Assembly (NCBI GenBank): GCA_964431495.1
Contig: CAYSJU010000006.1
Location: 16,485 to 80,484, forward strand
Direction of reading: 5' to 3'
Source: CAYSJU01 sp964431495
GTDB lineage: Bacteria > Omnitrophota > Gorgyraeia > Tantalellales > Tantalellaceae
Length of the DNA stretch: 64,000 nt
Part shown: positions 1 through 8,366 of the stretch, piece after piece
Position numbering within the stretch: the stretch's first letter is position 1
Layout: every line of letters begins with the position of its first letter
Made by a program: the position numbers and the translations under genes
Notes under the pieces: model-generated
What the model was told of the DNA's origin: nothing
Seen by the model: the letters and a program-made list of their open reading frames with translations, nothing else
The model's database searches: none

Positions 1-1575
1 ATCCCAACGCCCGGAGTAAAAGGCATGGTGACCATGAGGCTCAGGGATAAGCCATGGCAGGTCGCCCTTGACATAGTCACAAGGAATTACGGTTACGCCT
101 ATTCCCGGGAAGGGGACATAATAAGAGTGATGCCCAAAAGCATGCTTCAGACAGAGGACACAGTGACCGAGGTCATATTTTTGAGCCATATTGTCCGGGA
201 AATAGAACTCAAGAAAGAGACCACGGAGAAGATATCCGAAGGAGTGGTAGAAGTAGAGAAAAAAGAAGAAAACATTACCAAGATCATGCAGGCTATCGAG
301 TCTATTCTCAGTAAAGGCAGAGGGGAAAGCGCGATTTATATCCCAAGCGCTAACGCGGTCGTAGTTACGGCCATACCCGCAAAAATAAGCAGCATAAAAG
401 AGATGATCGCTAAAATCGATAGAAAGCCTCCGCAGGTGCTTCTTGAGGCAAAGGTTATAGAGATAGGCCTGGACGATACCGAACAGCTGGGTATAGACTG
501 GCACGCTGTAATAAGCGCGGCCGGCGCTCGAAGGCCTACCACGTTCCCGTTCACGAGAGAAGGCGTAATAGAATACCTGGGCAACAGTAATTGGCAGAGG
601 CTGTACACTCCTTATTCCGATGTTGTCAGTAATAGTCAAAACCCGATCTTCCCCGTGTTGGATACTGCAACGACACTGTTCAATCCTATGACCGCTCCTA
701 TTGCAAATGCGCTTTTTAGTTTCGGCACGCTTGATTTCAGTCAGTTTACGGCGGTCTTAAGCGCGATCAGCGACAGAGAGGATGTCAATGTACTTTCAAC
801 ACCCCGGATAACCACCTTAAACAACCAGAGAGCAACAATAAAAGTAATTGAGAAGTGGATGTTCCAGAAATCGGTATCAACAACATTCAACGCTTCTATA
901 GTCACGGTTGAATTTGAGAAAGACGCAGACGCAAGGGAAATTGGTATCAAATTAACGATTATCCCCCATGTCAATGAAGATGATGAGATCACTGTTAATC
1001 TTATCCCCGAAGTATCAAGCAATCCGCACTTTGAGAGGACAGCCATAGCCGCTGGCGCTGGAGCTGCGGCTACGACTGTCTTTCAGTATGCCTCAAGGGA
1101 GGCAAATACCCAGATAAGGGTGAAGGATGGCGAGACCATCTTCATAGGGGGGATGATAAGAGACCAGTTTACAAAAACAGACGACAGATTACCCATACTT
1201 GGAGATCTGTTCGGTGATGTGCCTTATGTTGGCAAGCTATTCAAGTATGAAAGCGAGGTTGTTGACAAGACAGAAGTGGTATTTTTTGTCACCGTTCATC
1301 TTGTTAAAGACGGGATAGATTCCATTCAAAAGTCCCATACGGTCTCCGAATTTAATAAGTTTCATATTGACTTCTTTAATAAAAGAAGAGAAAGAGAGAT
1401 CCTTGAGTTTGAAGAAAAAGTGCAGGAAGAAGGAGTAATAGAACCGGTCAGTTCTCCGAAACCGAGGCTACAGTCCGGGACCACAAGCCTTAAAAAAGCG
1501 AGAGAGATCATCTCTGTGGGGGAACAGAAGAAAAGTAAAAAAGAAAACAAGCCCTGGTTTAATTTTTGGGAGTAG
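1..1575 (+). CDS. pilQ: Type IV pilus-type outer-membrane secretin, 5' end outside window
   Basis: Secretins form the ring-shaped outer-membrane channel through which pili or pseudopili are pushed. The frame is already open at base 1, so the true start and N-terminal part lie outside; the ATG at 25 falls inside a conserved domain. Visible in order: an STN/N0-like block in the first ~45 residues (GVKGMVTMRL then PWQVALD), a NolW/N1 block to ~residue 140, and the barrel domain ending with KDGETIFIGGMIR, LPILGD and TEVVFFVT around residues 374-430. About 85 mostly charged residues follow, a longer tail than usual. PilQ is preferred over GspD because of the N0 wording, but that distinction is an inference. 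Prepilin-like genes at 3546-7481 fit the same machine. Confidence 0.88.
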   Translation: MPTPGVKGMVTMRLRDKPWQVALDIVTRNYGYAYSREGDIIRVMPKSMLQTEDTVTEVIFLSHIVREIELKKETTEKISEGVVEVEKKEENITKIMQAIESILSKGRGESAIYIPSANAVVVTAIPAKISSIKEMIAKIDRKPPQVLLEAKVIEIGLDDTEQLGIDWHAVISAAGARRPTTFPFTREGVIEYLGNSNWQRLYTPYSDVVSNSQNPIFPVLDTATTLFNPMTAPIANALFSFGTLDFSQFTAVLSAISDREDVNVLSTPRITTLNNQRATIKVIEKWMFQKSVSTTFNASIVTVEFEKDADAREIGIKLTIIPHVNEDDEITVNLIPEVSSNPHFERTAIAAGAGAAATTVFQYASREANTQIRVKDGETIFIGGMIRDQFTKTDDRLPILGDLFGDVPYVGKLFKYESEVVDKTEVVFFVTVHLVKDGIDSIQKSHTVSEFNKFHIDFFNKRREREILEFEEKVQEEGVIEPVSSPKPRLQSGTTSLKKAREIISVGEQKKSKKENKPWFNFWE

Positions 1576-1654
1576 GGTGGCAGTGGAAAGTGAAAAGTGA
1601 AAAAAGAAAAATTAACAGGTAGCAATTAAAAATCAATAATTGGATAGGCTGATA
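1576..1654. repeat. Low-complexity AGTGAAA-type tandem spacer
   Basis: Directly after the secretin stop codon the spacer consists of short direct repeats (AAAGTGA, AAAAGTGA) and then A-rich sequence. It resembles other 3'-end spacers in this window built from short repeated words (7946, 26552, 37656). No gene or promoter is visible in it. Confidence 0.4.
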
Positions 1655-1951
1655 ATGAAATACAGCGCAATATTCTATAAAAAAGGGAACATGGTCTATA
1701 TATCCCACCTTGATCTCATGAAATTGTTCAGAAGGGCAATGCGCAGGGCTGACCTGCCTTTTGTCCTGACCCGAGGGTTCACGCCCCGCGTCAGGATAAG
1801 CATGCCAAAGGCGCTGAAGCTGGGCAAAGAGAGTGAACGCGAAAAGATGGAGTTCTGGCTTACGGAAGAGAGGGATCCTTCGGGGCTGATCGAAATGATC
1901 AACAGGGAGCTGCCGGAAGGGATCAGGGTGTTGGAGGTTGTAAGCGCATAG
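1655..1951 (+). CDS. DUF2344 / TIGR03936 radical SAM-linked protein, half-length
   Basis: The 98-residue protein matches the N-terminal half of the TIGR03936 (DUF2344) family: a YxxxF-KKGNMVYISHLDL start, then RRAMRRADLPF, TRGFTPRVRIS and a closing LPEGIRVLEV. Family members are usually about 200 residues or more, so the second half is missing; only about 40 bases separate its stop from the next gene. The function is unknown. Genes of this family typically sit beside a radical SAM gene and rng; here rng follows directly but the radical SAM gene is not in view. I chose ATG 1655, which has AGG about 7 bases upstream, over a TTG at 1640. Confidence 0.75.
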   Translation: MKYSAIFYKKGNMVYISHLDLMKLFRRAMRRADLPFVLTRGFTPRVRISMPKALKLGKESEREKMEFWLTEERDPSGLIEMINRELPEGIRVLEVVSA

Positions 1952-1990
1952 TGCATGGCGTATAAATATTAGTGGAATAAGAAAGGAAAC

Positions 1991-3529
1991 ATGGTAAGGA
2001 AAAAGCAGAAAACTGAGAATGAAAAGATTGGCATGGAGATACTCGTAAATGTCAGCCCTGTTGAGAAACGCGTGGCCTTTCTTCATAACGGCAAGCTGGC
2101 GGATTTTTTCATGGAACGAGAAGGGCTCGAACATTACGTGGGCAGTATTTACAAGGGGCGGGTCAGCTCTATTGTCCGCGGGATAGAGGCCGCTTTTGTC
2201 GACATAGGACTGGACAAGAACGGTTTCCTCCACGCTGGTGATGTCGGGAACGTAAGTTCTATTTTGGGAGAGATACTGCCGGATGAAGACATTAAGGTGT
2301 CCAGGCCGGATGCCGCGTCCAAGAAGATAGAAGAGACGCTGAAGAATAATCAGGAGATCATGGTCCAGGTCGTGAAAGAGGGCATGGGGACAAAAGGCCC
2401 CCGGCTGACCACATATATCAGCCTGCCCGGCAGGTATGTTGTCCTGACGCCTTATGACTCCCATATAGGGATATCCCGGCGCATCAGGGACAGAGGCGAA
2501 AGAAAGAGGATACGGGAGATATTGAACAGGGTCAAGATGCCAGGGGGCATGGGGTGCATTGTAAGGACCATGGCACAAGGCCGCACTGAAAAAGAGTTCC
2601 AGGAGGAGATGAGATATCTGCTGAACTTGTGGCAGCGTATAAAAGTTAGAACGGAAAAACAGCCGGCGCCGGTGACCGTCTATGAAGAATACGGCGCCGT
2701 TCTCAGAACGGTCCGTGATAAGTTCACCGATGACGTGGTGCATCTTATTGTCGACTCCAGGGAGGAGCACGCGCGCATAATAAGGTTTTTAAAGGCATTC
2801 AGGCCCGGGCTCAGGTCAAAAGTGAAATTTCACACGGGAAGGACCCCTTTATTCCAGAAATATGACCTGGAGAGGAAAATAGACGAGATATTCGAGCGCA
2901 AGGTCACATTGAAAAGCGGAGGATATCTTGTCATAGAGCAGACTGAAGGCCTGGTAGCCATCGACGTTAATACCGGCAGATTTACTGGTAAGAGGAATCT
3001 TGAAGAGACGGCGTATAAGACCAATCTTGAAGCGGCCAAAGAGATACCGCGCCAGCTTCTTCTCAGGGATATCGGGGGCATTGTCATAATAGATTTTATC
3101 GACATGGAGATCAGGGCGCACCGTGAAAGCGTGTTTAACATAATTCAGCAGGAACTGCGCCATGACAAAGCGCGCATAAGCCTCAGGTCCATCTCTCAAT
3201 TCGGAATAGTGGAGATGACGAGACAGAGGATGCGAAAAAGCCTGGAAAGCACGTCTTACGTGGAATGTCCCTACTGCCAGGGGAAAGGCACCATAAAAAG
3301 CGCCGCGACCATTGCCATAGAGACTGTCAGAAAAATAGACAAGATCCTGTCAACCATAAGCGACAGGCGAAAACATGTAACTGTTGTTCTCCATCCCGAT
3401 ATTAATGCCGCTCTTATCTCGGATCAGGCCAAGATGTTGAGCGATATCCAGAGAAAATATCATTGTAAGATAGATCTAAAGGAAGATCCGACCCTGCACA
3501 GGGAAGATGTGGTCATCACTAAAAAATAG
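1991..3529 (+). CDS. rng: Ribonuclease G (RNase E/G family)
   Basis: Single-strand-specific endoribonuclease for 5S/16S rRNA maturation and mRNA turnover. At 512 residues it has RNase G size and lacks the long degradosome tail of RNase E. An S1 domain lies near residues 45-140. The catalytic DNase I-like part contains GLVAIDVNTG (Asp325) and GGIVIIDFID (Asp368), the expected magnesium ligands. A zinc-link motif CPYCQGKG begins at Cys426 and would hold the dimer or tetramer. ATG 1991 follows GAAAGGAAAC. It lies downstream of the DUF2344 gene, the order known from clostridial rng-rplU regions, but the prepilin genes separate it from rplU here. Confidence 0.95.
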   Translation: MVRKKQKTENEKIGMEILVNVSPVEKRVAFLHNGKLADFFMEREGLEHYVGSIYKGRVSSIVRGIEAAFVDIGLDKNGFLHAGDVGNVSSILGEILPDEDIKVSRPDAASKKIEETLKNNQEIMVQVVKEGMGTKGPRLTTYISLPGRYVVLTPYDSHIGISRRIRDRGERKRIREILNRVKMPGGMGCIVRTMAQGRTEKEFQEEMRYLLNLWQRIKVRTEKQPAPVTVYEEYGAVLRTVRDKFTDDVVHLIVDSREEHARIIRFLKAFRPGLRSKVKFHTGRTPLFQKYDLERKIDEIFERKVTLKSGGYLVIEQTEGLVAIDVNTGRFTGKRNLEETAYKTNLEAAKEIPRQLLLRDIGGIVIIDFIDMEIRAHRESVFNIIQQELRHDKARISLRSISQFGIVEMTRQRMRKSLESTSYVECPYCQGKGTIKSAATIAIETVRKIDKILSTISDRRKHVTVVLHPDINAALISDQAKMLSDIQRKYHCKIDLKEDPTLHREDVVITKK

Positions 3530-3545
3530 TGTATGCTGTATAAAA

Positions 3546-3986
3546 ATGAAAGATCGTAGAGGGATAACCCTTGTAGAAGTCCTTGTGTCCATTGCTCTTG
3601 TGGCTGTTGTTGTTGTGGCCCTGACGGCTGCCGTGACTCAGAGCTCGGTGTTTTCAAAGAGCATAGATATCACTTATACGGCCGCTTACCTGGCCCAGAG
3701 GCGTGTGGACATGCTGAAAAGGCTGGATTTTGGGCAGCTTCCATTAGCGGAGGAGGTCGATATACGCATAGATGTGACAGGCGAGATCAACCCAAGCGGG
3801 AAATATATCCGTACCACTGAGATAACCACTAATATTAACAGCAATCCCTATCTTACAAAAGTAAAGGTCATTGTAAAAATGGTAAAAGTGAATATTGACG
3901 GCACTATCATAGACCCGGGCTCGGGCAAAATGACCTTTTTGGCACAGCCGATCATCATGGAAACATTATTTGCGGATATTGAATAA
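3546..3986 (+). CDS. Type IV prepilin-like protein (PilV/GspI type)
   Basis: Minor pilin or pseudopilin of 146 residues. The N-terminus has the class III signal: short basic leader MKDRRG, then cleavage before ITLVEVLVSIALV, with Glu at +5 of the mature chain and a single hydrophobic helix. The rest is a small globular domain I cannot assign more closely than PilV/GspI-like. I chose ATG 3546 because the upstream in-frame start at 3507 overlaps rng and would place 13 residues before the signal. It is first of three prepilin-like genes that presumably work with the secretin at 1-1575. Confidence 0.8.
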   Translation: MKDRRGITLVEVLVSIALVAVVVVALTAAVTQSSVFSKSIDITYTAAYLAQRRVDMLKRLDFGQLPLAEEVDIRIDVTGEINPSGKYIRTTEITTNINSNPYLTKVKVIVKMVKVNIDGTIIDPGSGKMTFLAQPIIMETLFADIE

Positions 3987-4019
3987 CGGTGACGGTGTTA
4001 TTGTTCTGCTGAAGGGATA

Positions 4020-6311
4020 ATGATGTTCAAATTTAAAAAGAACAAAAAAGGCTTTACTTTCACTGAGATCCTTTTCGTCGCCATTATCTCAGTGATGGTA
4101 ATAGGGGCTATTTTGTCCGTATGGCTGTTAACATACTCTACATGGACTGGCGAGACCGAACGCACCCATTTAAGGGTGGATACCATGAAGGCCCTGGAGA
4201 TGATGAAGAACGATATAAGGCTGTCGAGCCTGACCTTTGCTTCTTTTTATCCTGCGGGAAGCGGGCCTTATTCGGCAATGAGTGTCCCGGTCGCGAAAAC
4301 TGACCCAAACGGATTTTACACATTGAACGCCAACAACGAAATAGACTGGAACAAGACAGTTATCTATCACCTGTATACTGACGGAGATGGGAACAAGACG
4401 GTCCGTCGGACCGCGTTCGATCCCCGTGATAATACCATGGACGAGGACGCGAGAGATGCACAGCTTACGGGCGTGGCTAAAGCAGGGACAGGAGGCGAGG
4501 GCTCTACGACAGATACGGAGTTTCTGCAAAATGTGGATACCTTTGAGATTTCCTCCCTGAGTCCTATAATCGATTTTTATGAGGATTCAAGTTCAGCGGT
4601 AAAGGTCGGCAAGATCGTATTCGGCTCGATTAAGCTGGATGCGGGTGATCACACGTTCAATTTTGAGATAACGGGGCAGAATGACTCGTCATCCGGATAT
4701 GACATAGGGATAGACAGCATGATGATAAACCCCTCCGGCAGCGTGCGGGAAACGGAATACTATAATTCTACTTTTGCGCCGTCCGGGGCCCTTACGGTGA
4801 GCGGAGGTTCTGTAAGCCGTGTCCATAATTCACTGTGGGGTAATGATAACTATCTGGAATATAAACCCGGCGGCATTGGAGACAGTATAGAGATACTCGA
4901 TCATTATGACCTGTGGAGAGAGTCCGAATTCTTGAATGCTTCACTTAATAATGTCAAGAGGAGCGGGGAAGAAGTCTATATGGAGATGGATATTCCCATT
5001 TCCGATACTCCTCCTGAGAAGGATGGAGAAATAACCTGGTTTTCCTATGCCCAGGCCGGTGACCCGCAGCAGGGAGGAGGCGATGGCGAGCTTCTCAATC
5101 TGCTCAACCCTGCTTCTCCCCCGGCCTATCCGGTTGCCATACGGACGATTGTCACGAAAAGTTATTTAGATAAAGAGGGGGATCTCATCAGGGTCAAGTT
5201 CAAGTCATCTTCGGAAAATCCGCTGAAAATTGATGCCGCTTATATAACCCGAAGAAATAATAATGAGGACGGATTTGAGAATCTGGACCCGGCGGGTCTG
5301 GATATTGAAGAATACCATATGCACCAGCGGCTTTTTTTCTTTGATGAATACGATATGGATAGTGATGCGAAGACCGATGATATGGCGGGGTTTGTATATG
5401 TGCCGGCGAATGGAGAAGTGTGGAGCAAATGGACAGCATTTCCGCTGATCATTGAAGACTCGACAGGCAATGATGTCGAATATTTTATAACGTTCTGTGT
5501 CTCAGATCCCACGGGTGTTTCCTGGCCAGGAGGATGGAGTTTTGACGCTGTGGATACAGACTGCACATACTGGGAAGGAAGCGTTGTTAATTCCTATTAT
5601 ACGACAGCTGGATATGTTGACGTTTTGCAGTATGCCGGGACGCCCGAGTGGAACACATTGAACGTGGAGGAGTCGGATGACATTTTTATAACCGCTAATA
5701 TAGATATCTGGGATAACAACAGCTCCATAGAATCCCAGATATTCGATACCACCTTAAGCGCTCCGGAGTATAACGAGATCAAATGGTCGAAATACGGTCC
5801 CGCGGGAACTGATATTTTACTTAAAGCGCGTTCCTCGGCAAGTATATATATGACAGACGCATCGGACTGGGATACTATAACCGGATCAAGTTCGAATCCA
5901 CATTCACTGTCCATAGGCAACGGCCGGTATGTCCAGTTTCTGGCAGAGCTGTCATCTGATGGTTATTGGGAGGCACCTGGAGCAACGCTTAGTTATGCAG
6001 ATTATATTGATACTCAAGTGGCCGGCCAGCCTTATGATTTCCCGGAAGACAGCGGTGAGCCCTATATCACAGGCGTTTATTCTACATGGATAGATGATGT
6101 GGAGATAGACTGGCCCGGCACTTCCCGGATCTGCACTATCACGGGGTATATTGCCCGGAGAGACGATTATGGACAGGCGAAGTTCACTGTTGACGGGGAA
6201 GAGCTGATCAAGATCCTCAGTATACACGTGAAGACGGCAAAGGAAGTGCAGGGCAGGACCATGGGAGAAGAGAATTATATAGAGGTCCAACCAAGAAATA
6301 CTGGAAAATAA
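4020..6311 (+). CDS. Very large prepilin-like protein (PilW/GspJ-type N-terminus)
   Basis: The N-terminus is a prepilin signal: leader MMFKFKKNKKG, predicted cleavage before FTFTEILFVAIIS, Glu at +5. At 763 residues the protein is several times longer than normal minor pilins of about 150-250. The pilin-like start (to ~residue 90) is followed by a long region rich in Asp, Ser, Gly and aromatic residues, with repeated stretches that look like beta-sandwich modules (for example near residues 180-280 and 490-700). I recognise no named domain there. The last 60 residues resemble the end of PilW-like proteins. It starts 33 bases after the upstream prepilin and abuts the next gene. It could be an adhesin-bearing tip pilin; that is inference. 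Confidence 0.72.
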   Translation: MMFKFKKNKKGFTFTEILFVAIISVMVIGAILSVWLLTYSTWTGETERTHLRVDTMKALEMMKNDIRLSSLTFASFYPAGSGPYSAMSVPVAKTDPNGFYTLNANNEIDWNKTVIYHLYTDGDGNKTVRRTAFDPRDNTMDEDARDAQLTGVAKAGTGGEGSTTDTEFLQNVDTFEISSLSPIIDFYEDSSSAVKVGKIVFGSIKLDAGDHTFNFEITGQNDSSSGYDIGIDSMMINPSGSVRETEYYNSTFAPSGALTVSGGSVSRVHNSLWGNDNYLEYKPGGIGDSIEILDHYDLWRESEFLNASLNNVKRSGEEVYMEMDIPISDTPPEKDGEITWFSYAQAGDPQQGGGDGELLNLLNPASPPAYPVAIRTIVTKSYLDKEGDLIRVKFKSSSENPLKIDAAYITRRNNNEDGFENLDPAGLDIEEYHMHQRLFFFDEYDMDSDAKTDDMAGFVYVPANGEVWSKWTAFPLIIEDSTGNDVEYFITFCVSDPTGVSWPGGWSFDAVDTDCTYWEGSVVNSYYTTAGYVDVLQYAGTPEWNTLNVEESDDIFITANIDIWDNNSSIESQIFDTTLSAPEYNEIKWSKYGPAGTDILLKARSSASIYMTDASDWDTITGSSSNPHSLSIGNGRYVQFLAELSSDGYWEAPGATLSYADYIDTQVAGQPYDFPEDSGEPYITGVYSTWIDDVEIDWPGTSRICTITGYIARRDDYGQAKFTVDGEELIKILSIHVKTAKEVQGRTMGEENYIEVQPRNTGK

Positions 6312-7481
6312 ATGAGCAACATAGTCGAAAAATTAAAAAATATAATTATCGAAAAAAATCAGAGAGGACTGGTCCTGGTAATTGTGATGGCTTTCATGGC
6401 CCTTATGCTTCTGAGTACGGTTTCTTTATCGATCATGATACAACGGGATATAAGACTTATCCGGAGCATTAAAGAGAAAGAGCAGGCGCGTTACGCGGCC
6501 GAAGCCGGGGTAGCCCACGCCCTTGCCGCGATAAAGAACGAGGGGTTTGCTTCACGCGCTGATTTTTCAGACACGCTTGATACCGCGACCTATAGCGTCA
6601 CTTTTTCGGAGACAGGCGGAAGGCATCTTGTCACGTCTGTAGGCACGGTTTCAGGGATTTCTAAAACCGTGACCGCTGAAGTAGCGGATAATACGCCCAC
6701 GGCCCTGAATTATTTCTCCGGAGCGGGTAATGATATAAAGATCAATTCACTTGTAGCTAACGCGACTATTGTGGGAAGCATACATGCCAATAACGATGTG
6801 TACCTTAAATCGGGTCCTATAATTGCTCATCTATGGGTTACCGGGACGGTGTCAGCAACGGGAATCGTAAAAGAAGGTTCAAGGTTGCATCAAACCGATG
6901 GATTCTGGGGAGCATACCTTGACACTCATGTGTATATAAATGACGTGAATAAAGACAATGCCGTGGTTTTTGAAGGGGTGAGCAGGATAACTTTTCCGAC
7001 ATTTGATTATGCAAGCTATGAACAAGCTGCCATTGATTCCGGCGATTTTTATAGCGGGGATCAGGTATTTAGTTCAGAGACCCTTACTCCGGGTGACGGG
7101 ATAGTTTACGTTGACGGGGACGCGGAATTCAGGGGCCCGTGCGGTATAAACGGCGGGATTATCGCGGACAATATCCGTGTGATAGGGACACTGTCACAGT
7201 ATAAAGCCGGGAACAGAAATGTTATACTGGCAAAGACCGGGGATGTCCGCATATTCGGCCGCCTCTACACACAGGAAGCCCTTGTGTACGCGGCACAGGA
7301 CATAGCATCACTTCAGATCCTTGCCGAGATAGAGGTCAACGGGATCATGCTGGCAAGGAGAGATATTACGATGTGGAATTTTATTACAACGATTAATTAT
7401 AATTATGTCTACATTACTCCAAGCGATATGATGGATGAAAATGGTGAAGCCCCCTTCAAACTTATCAGCTGGAACAGGTGA
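6312..7481 (+). CDS. PilX/GspK-like pilus assembly protein
   Basis: The 389-residue protein has a basic N-terminus (NQRG) followed by a hydrophobic helix LVLVIVMAFMALMLLSTVSL. It then has ARYAAEAGVAHALAAI, the AEAG motif typical of PilX-type proteins. The position equivalent to Glu5 is Ile, as in GspK-like subunits that sit at the pseudopilus tip. The remainder is beta-rich and resembles polymer-forming (bactofilin-like) or PilX C-terminal regions. It starts on the base after the stop of the large prepilin, so the two are probably translationally coupled. It completes the set of three prepilin-like genes. Confidence 0.72.
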   Translation: MSNIVEKLKNIIIEKNQRGLVLVIVMAFMALMLLSTVSLSIMIQRDIRLIRSIKEKEQARYAAEAGVAHALAAIKNEGFASRADFSDTLDTATYSVTFSETGGRHLVTSVGTVSGISKTVTAEVADNTPTALNYFSGAGNDIKINSLVANATIVGSIHANNDVYLKSGPIIAHLWVTGTVSATGIVKEGSRLHQTDGFWGAYLDTHVYINDVNKDNAVVFEGVSRITFPTFDYASYEQAAIDSGDFYSGDQVFSSETLTPGDGIVYVDGDAEFRGPCGINGGIIADNIRVIGTLSQYKAGNRNVILAKTGDVRIFGRLYTQEALVYAAQDIASLQILAEIEVNGIMLARRDITMWNFITTINYNYVYITPSDMMDENGEAPFKLISWNR

Positions 7482-7507
7482 TCCATCAAGTTCATTTCGA
7501 TTAAGCC

Positions 7508-7536
7508 TTGACAAGAAAAACCGCATTTGATAATAT
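7508..7536 (+). promoter_or_regulatory. Sigma70-like promoter for rplU-rpmA-obgE
   Basis: A perfect -35 TTGACA (7508-7513) is followed by a 17-base spacer and TAATAT (7531-7536). It lies about 85 bases before rplU, leaving a leader of about 78 nt, and separates the pilus genes from the ribosomal/ObgE block. Confidence 0.6.
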
Positions 7537-7620
7537 TAATCTACTCTTTAAAGGGAGCTTTTCGCCTTTTTGAGTATAACTATTTATTATTCAATAAGTT
7601 AAAGAAAGCAGGAGAAAATA

Positions 7621-7935
7621 ATGTACGCTGTAATGGAGCTGAACGGGACCCAGGTCAAAGTGGAAAAGGAAGCTGTATTCACGGTCAATCGTATCAAGTC
7701 CCCGAAATCAAAGACGGTGAAGGTTAAAAAAGTACTGTTCGGAAAAAAGGGGAACAAGCATTATATCGGGGAGCCGTATGTAAAAGGCGCGTATGTGGAA
7801 TGCGAAGTCCTTGGCGAAAAGCGCGGCAAGAAAGTGATCGTATTCAAGTGTAGGCCCAGAAAGAGTTCTCAGACCAAAAGAGGCCACAGGCAGGATCTCA
7901 CGGAACTCAGGGTCAAGGAGATACACTTTGGTTAA
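7621..7935 (+). CDS. rplU: 50S ribosomal protein L21
   Basis: Large-subunit protein that binds 23S rRNA. The 104 residues match bL21 from MYAVMELNGTQVKVEK to the signature KRGHRQ near residue 88. Start ATG 7621 is preceded by AGGAG. The order rplU-rpmA-obgE is conserved in many bacteria. The small prp (ysxB) gene found between rplU and rpmA in Firmicutes is absent. Confidence 0.97.
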   Translation: MYAVMELNGTQVKVEKEAVFTVNRIKSPKSKTVKVKKVLFGKKGNKHYIGEPYVKGAYVECEVLGEKRGKKVIVFKCRPRKSSQTKRGHRQDLTELRVKEIHFG

Positions 7936-7945
7936 CGAACCGTTT

Positions 7946-8103
7946 GTGATGGGTTATGAGTAATGAGCAATGAGTAATGAGTGGCACCCATCACNNNNNN
8001 NNNNNNNNNNNNNNNNNNNNNNNNNNNNNNNNNNNNNNNNNNNNNNNNNNNNNNNNNNNNNNNNNNNNNNNNNNNNNNNNNNNNNNNNNNNNNNACCCAT
8101 CAC
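7946..8103. repeat. Hairpin repeat with ATGAGTA words, split by assembly gap
   Basis: The left arm GTGATGGGT (7946-7954) is complementary to ACCCATCAC at 7986-7994, which abuts the gap. ACCCATCAC appears again at 8095-8103 on the far side. Between the arms the sequence repeats TGAGTAATGAGCAATGAG-type words. The element sits in the rplU-rpmA spacer directly after a coding region, like the other palindromes in this window. Confidence 0.55.
7995..8094. other. Assembly gap, 100 N
   Basis: Exactly 100 N, the usual placeholder for a gap of unknown size. Both edges carry the same nine bases ACCCATCAC, which suggests that the contigs overlap there and little or nothing is missing. Confidence 0.95.
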
Positions 8104-8122
8104 CCTTAACGAGGAGACAATA

Positions 8123-8365
8123 ATGGCACATAAAAAAGGACAGGGTTCATCGCGTAACGGACGTGACTCAAATGCCCAGAGGCTGGGCGTCAAGACATTT
8201 GGCGGCCAGAAGGTCAGCGCCGGGAGCATTATCATAAGACAGAGGGGAACACATTTCAGGCCGGGCCTTAATGTCAGCAAGGGGAGAGATGATACGCTTT
8301 TCGCCAGATGCGCGGGAGTGGTCAGCTTTTCAGGCAAGCGCGTTGTAAACATTATTCCCGGATAA
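8123..8365 (+). CDS. rpmA: 50S ribosomal protein L27
   Basis: The 80-residue protein starts [16 protein letters not shown] and contains [10 protein letters not shown] and GNxHxRPG-like [10 protein letters not shown], all typical of bL27. Its N-terminal tail reaches toward the peptidyl transferase centre. There is no N-terminal extension of the kind that Prp protease removes in Firmicutes, consistent with the absence of prp between rplU and rpmA. ATG 8123 follows GAGGAGACAATA. ObgE begins one base after its stop codon. Confidence 0.97.
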   Translation: MAHKKGQGSSRNGRDSNAQRLGVKTFGGQKVSAGSIIIRQRGTHFRPGLNVSKGRDDTLFARCAGVVSFSGKRVVNIIPG

Positions 8366-8366
8366 A

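Noticed and set aside
1640..1654. TTG 1640 as the start of the DUF2344 gene
   Set aside because: ATG 1655 has a better ribosome binding site and matches the family N-terminus.
1559..2770. 403-codon open frame on the minus strand opposite the DUF2344 and rng genes
   Set aside because: It has no recognisable domain, covers well-supported plus-strand genes, and its residue pattern is that of an antisense frame.
7970..8365. 131-codon frame running across the 100-N gap into rpmA
   Set aside because: It is created by reading through N; L27 clearly begins at ATG 8123.
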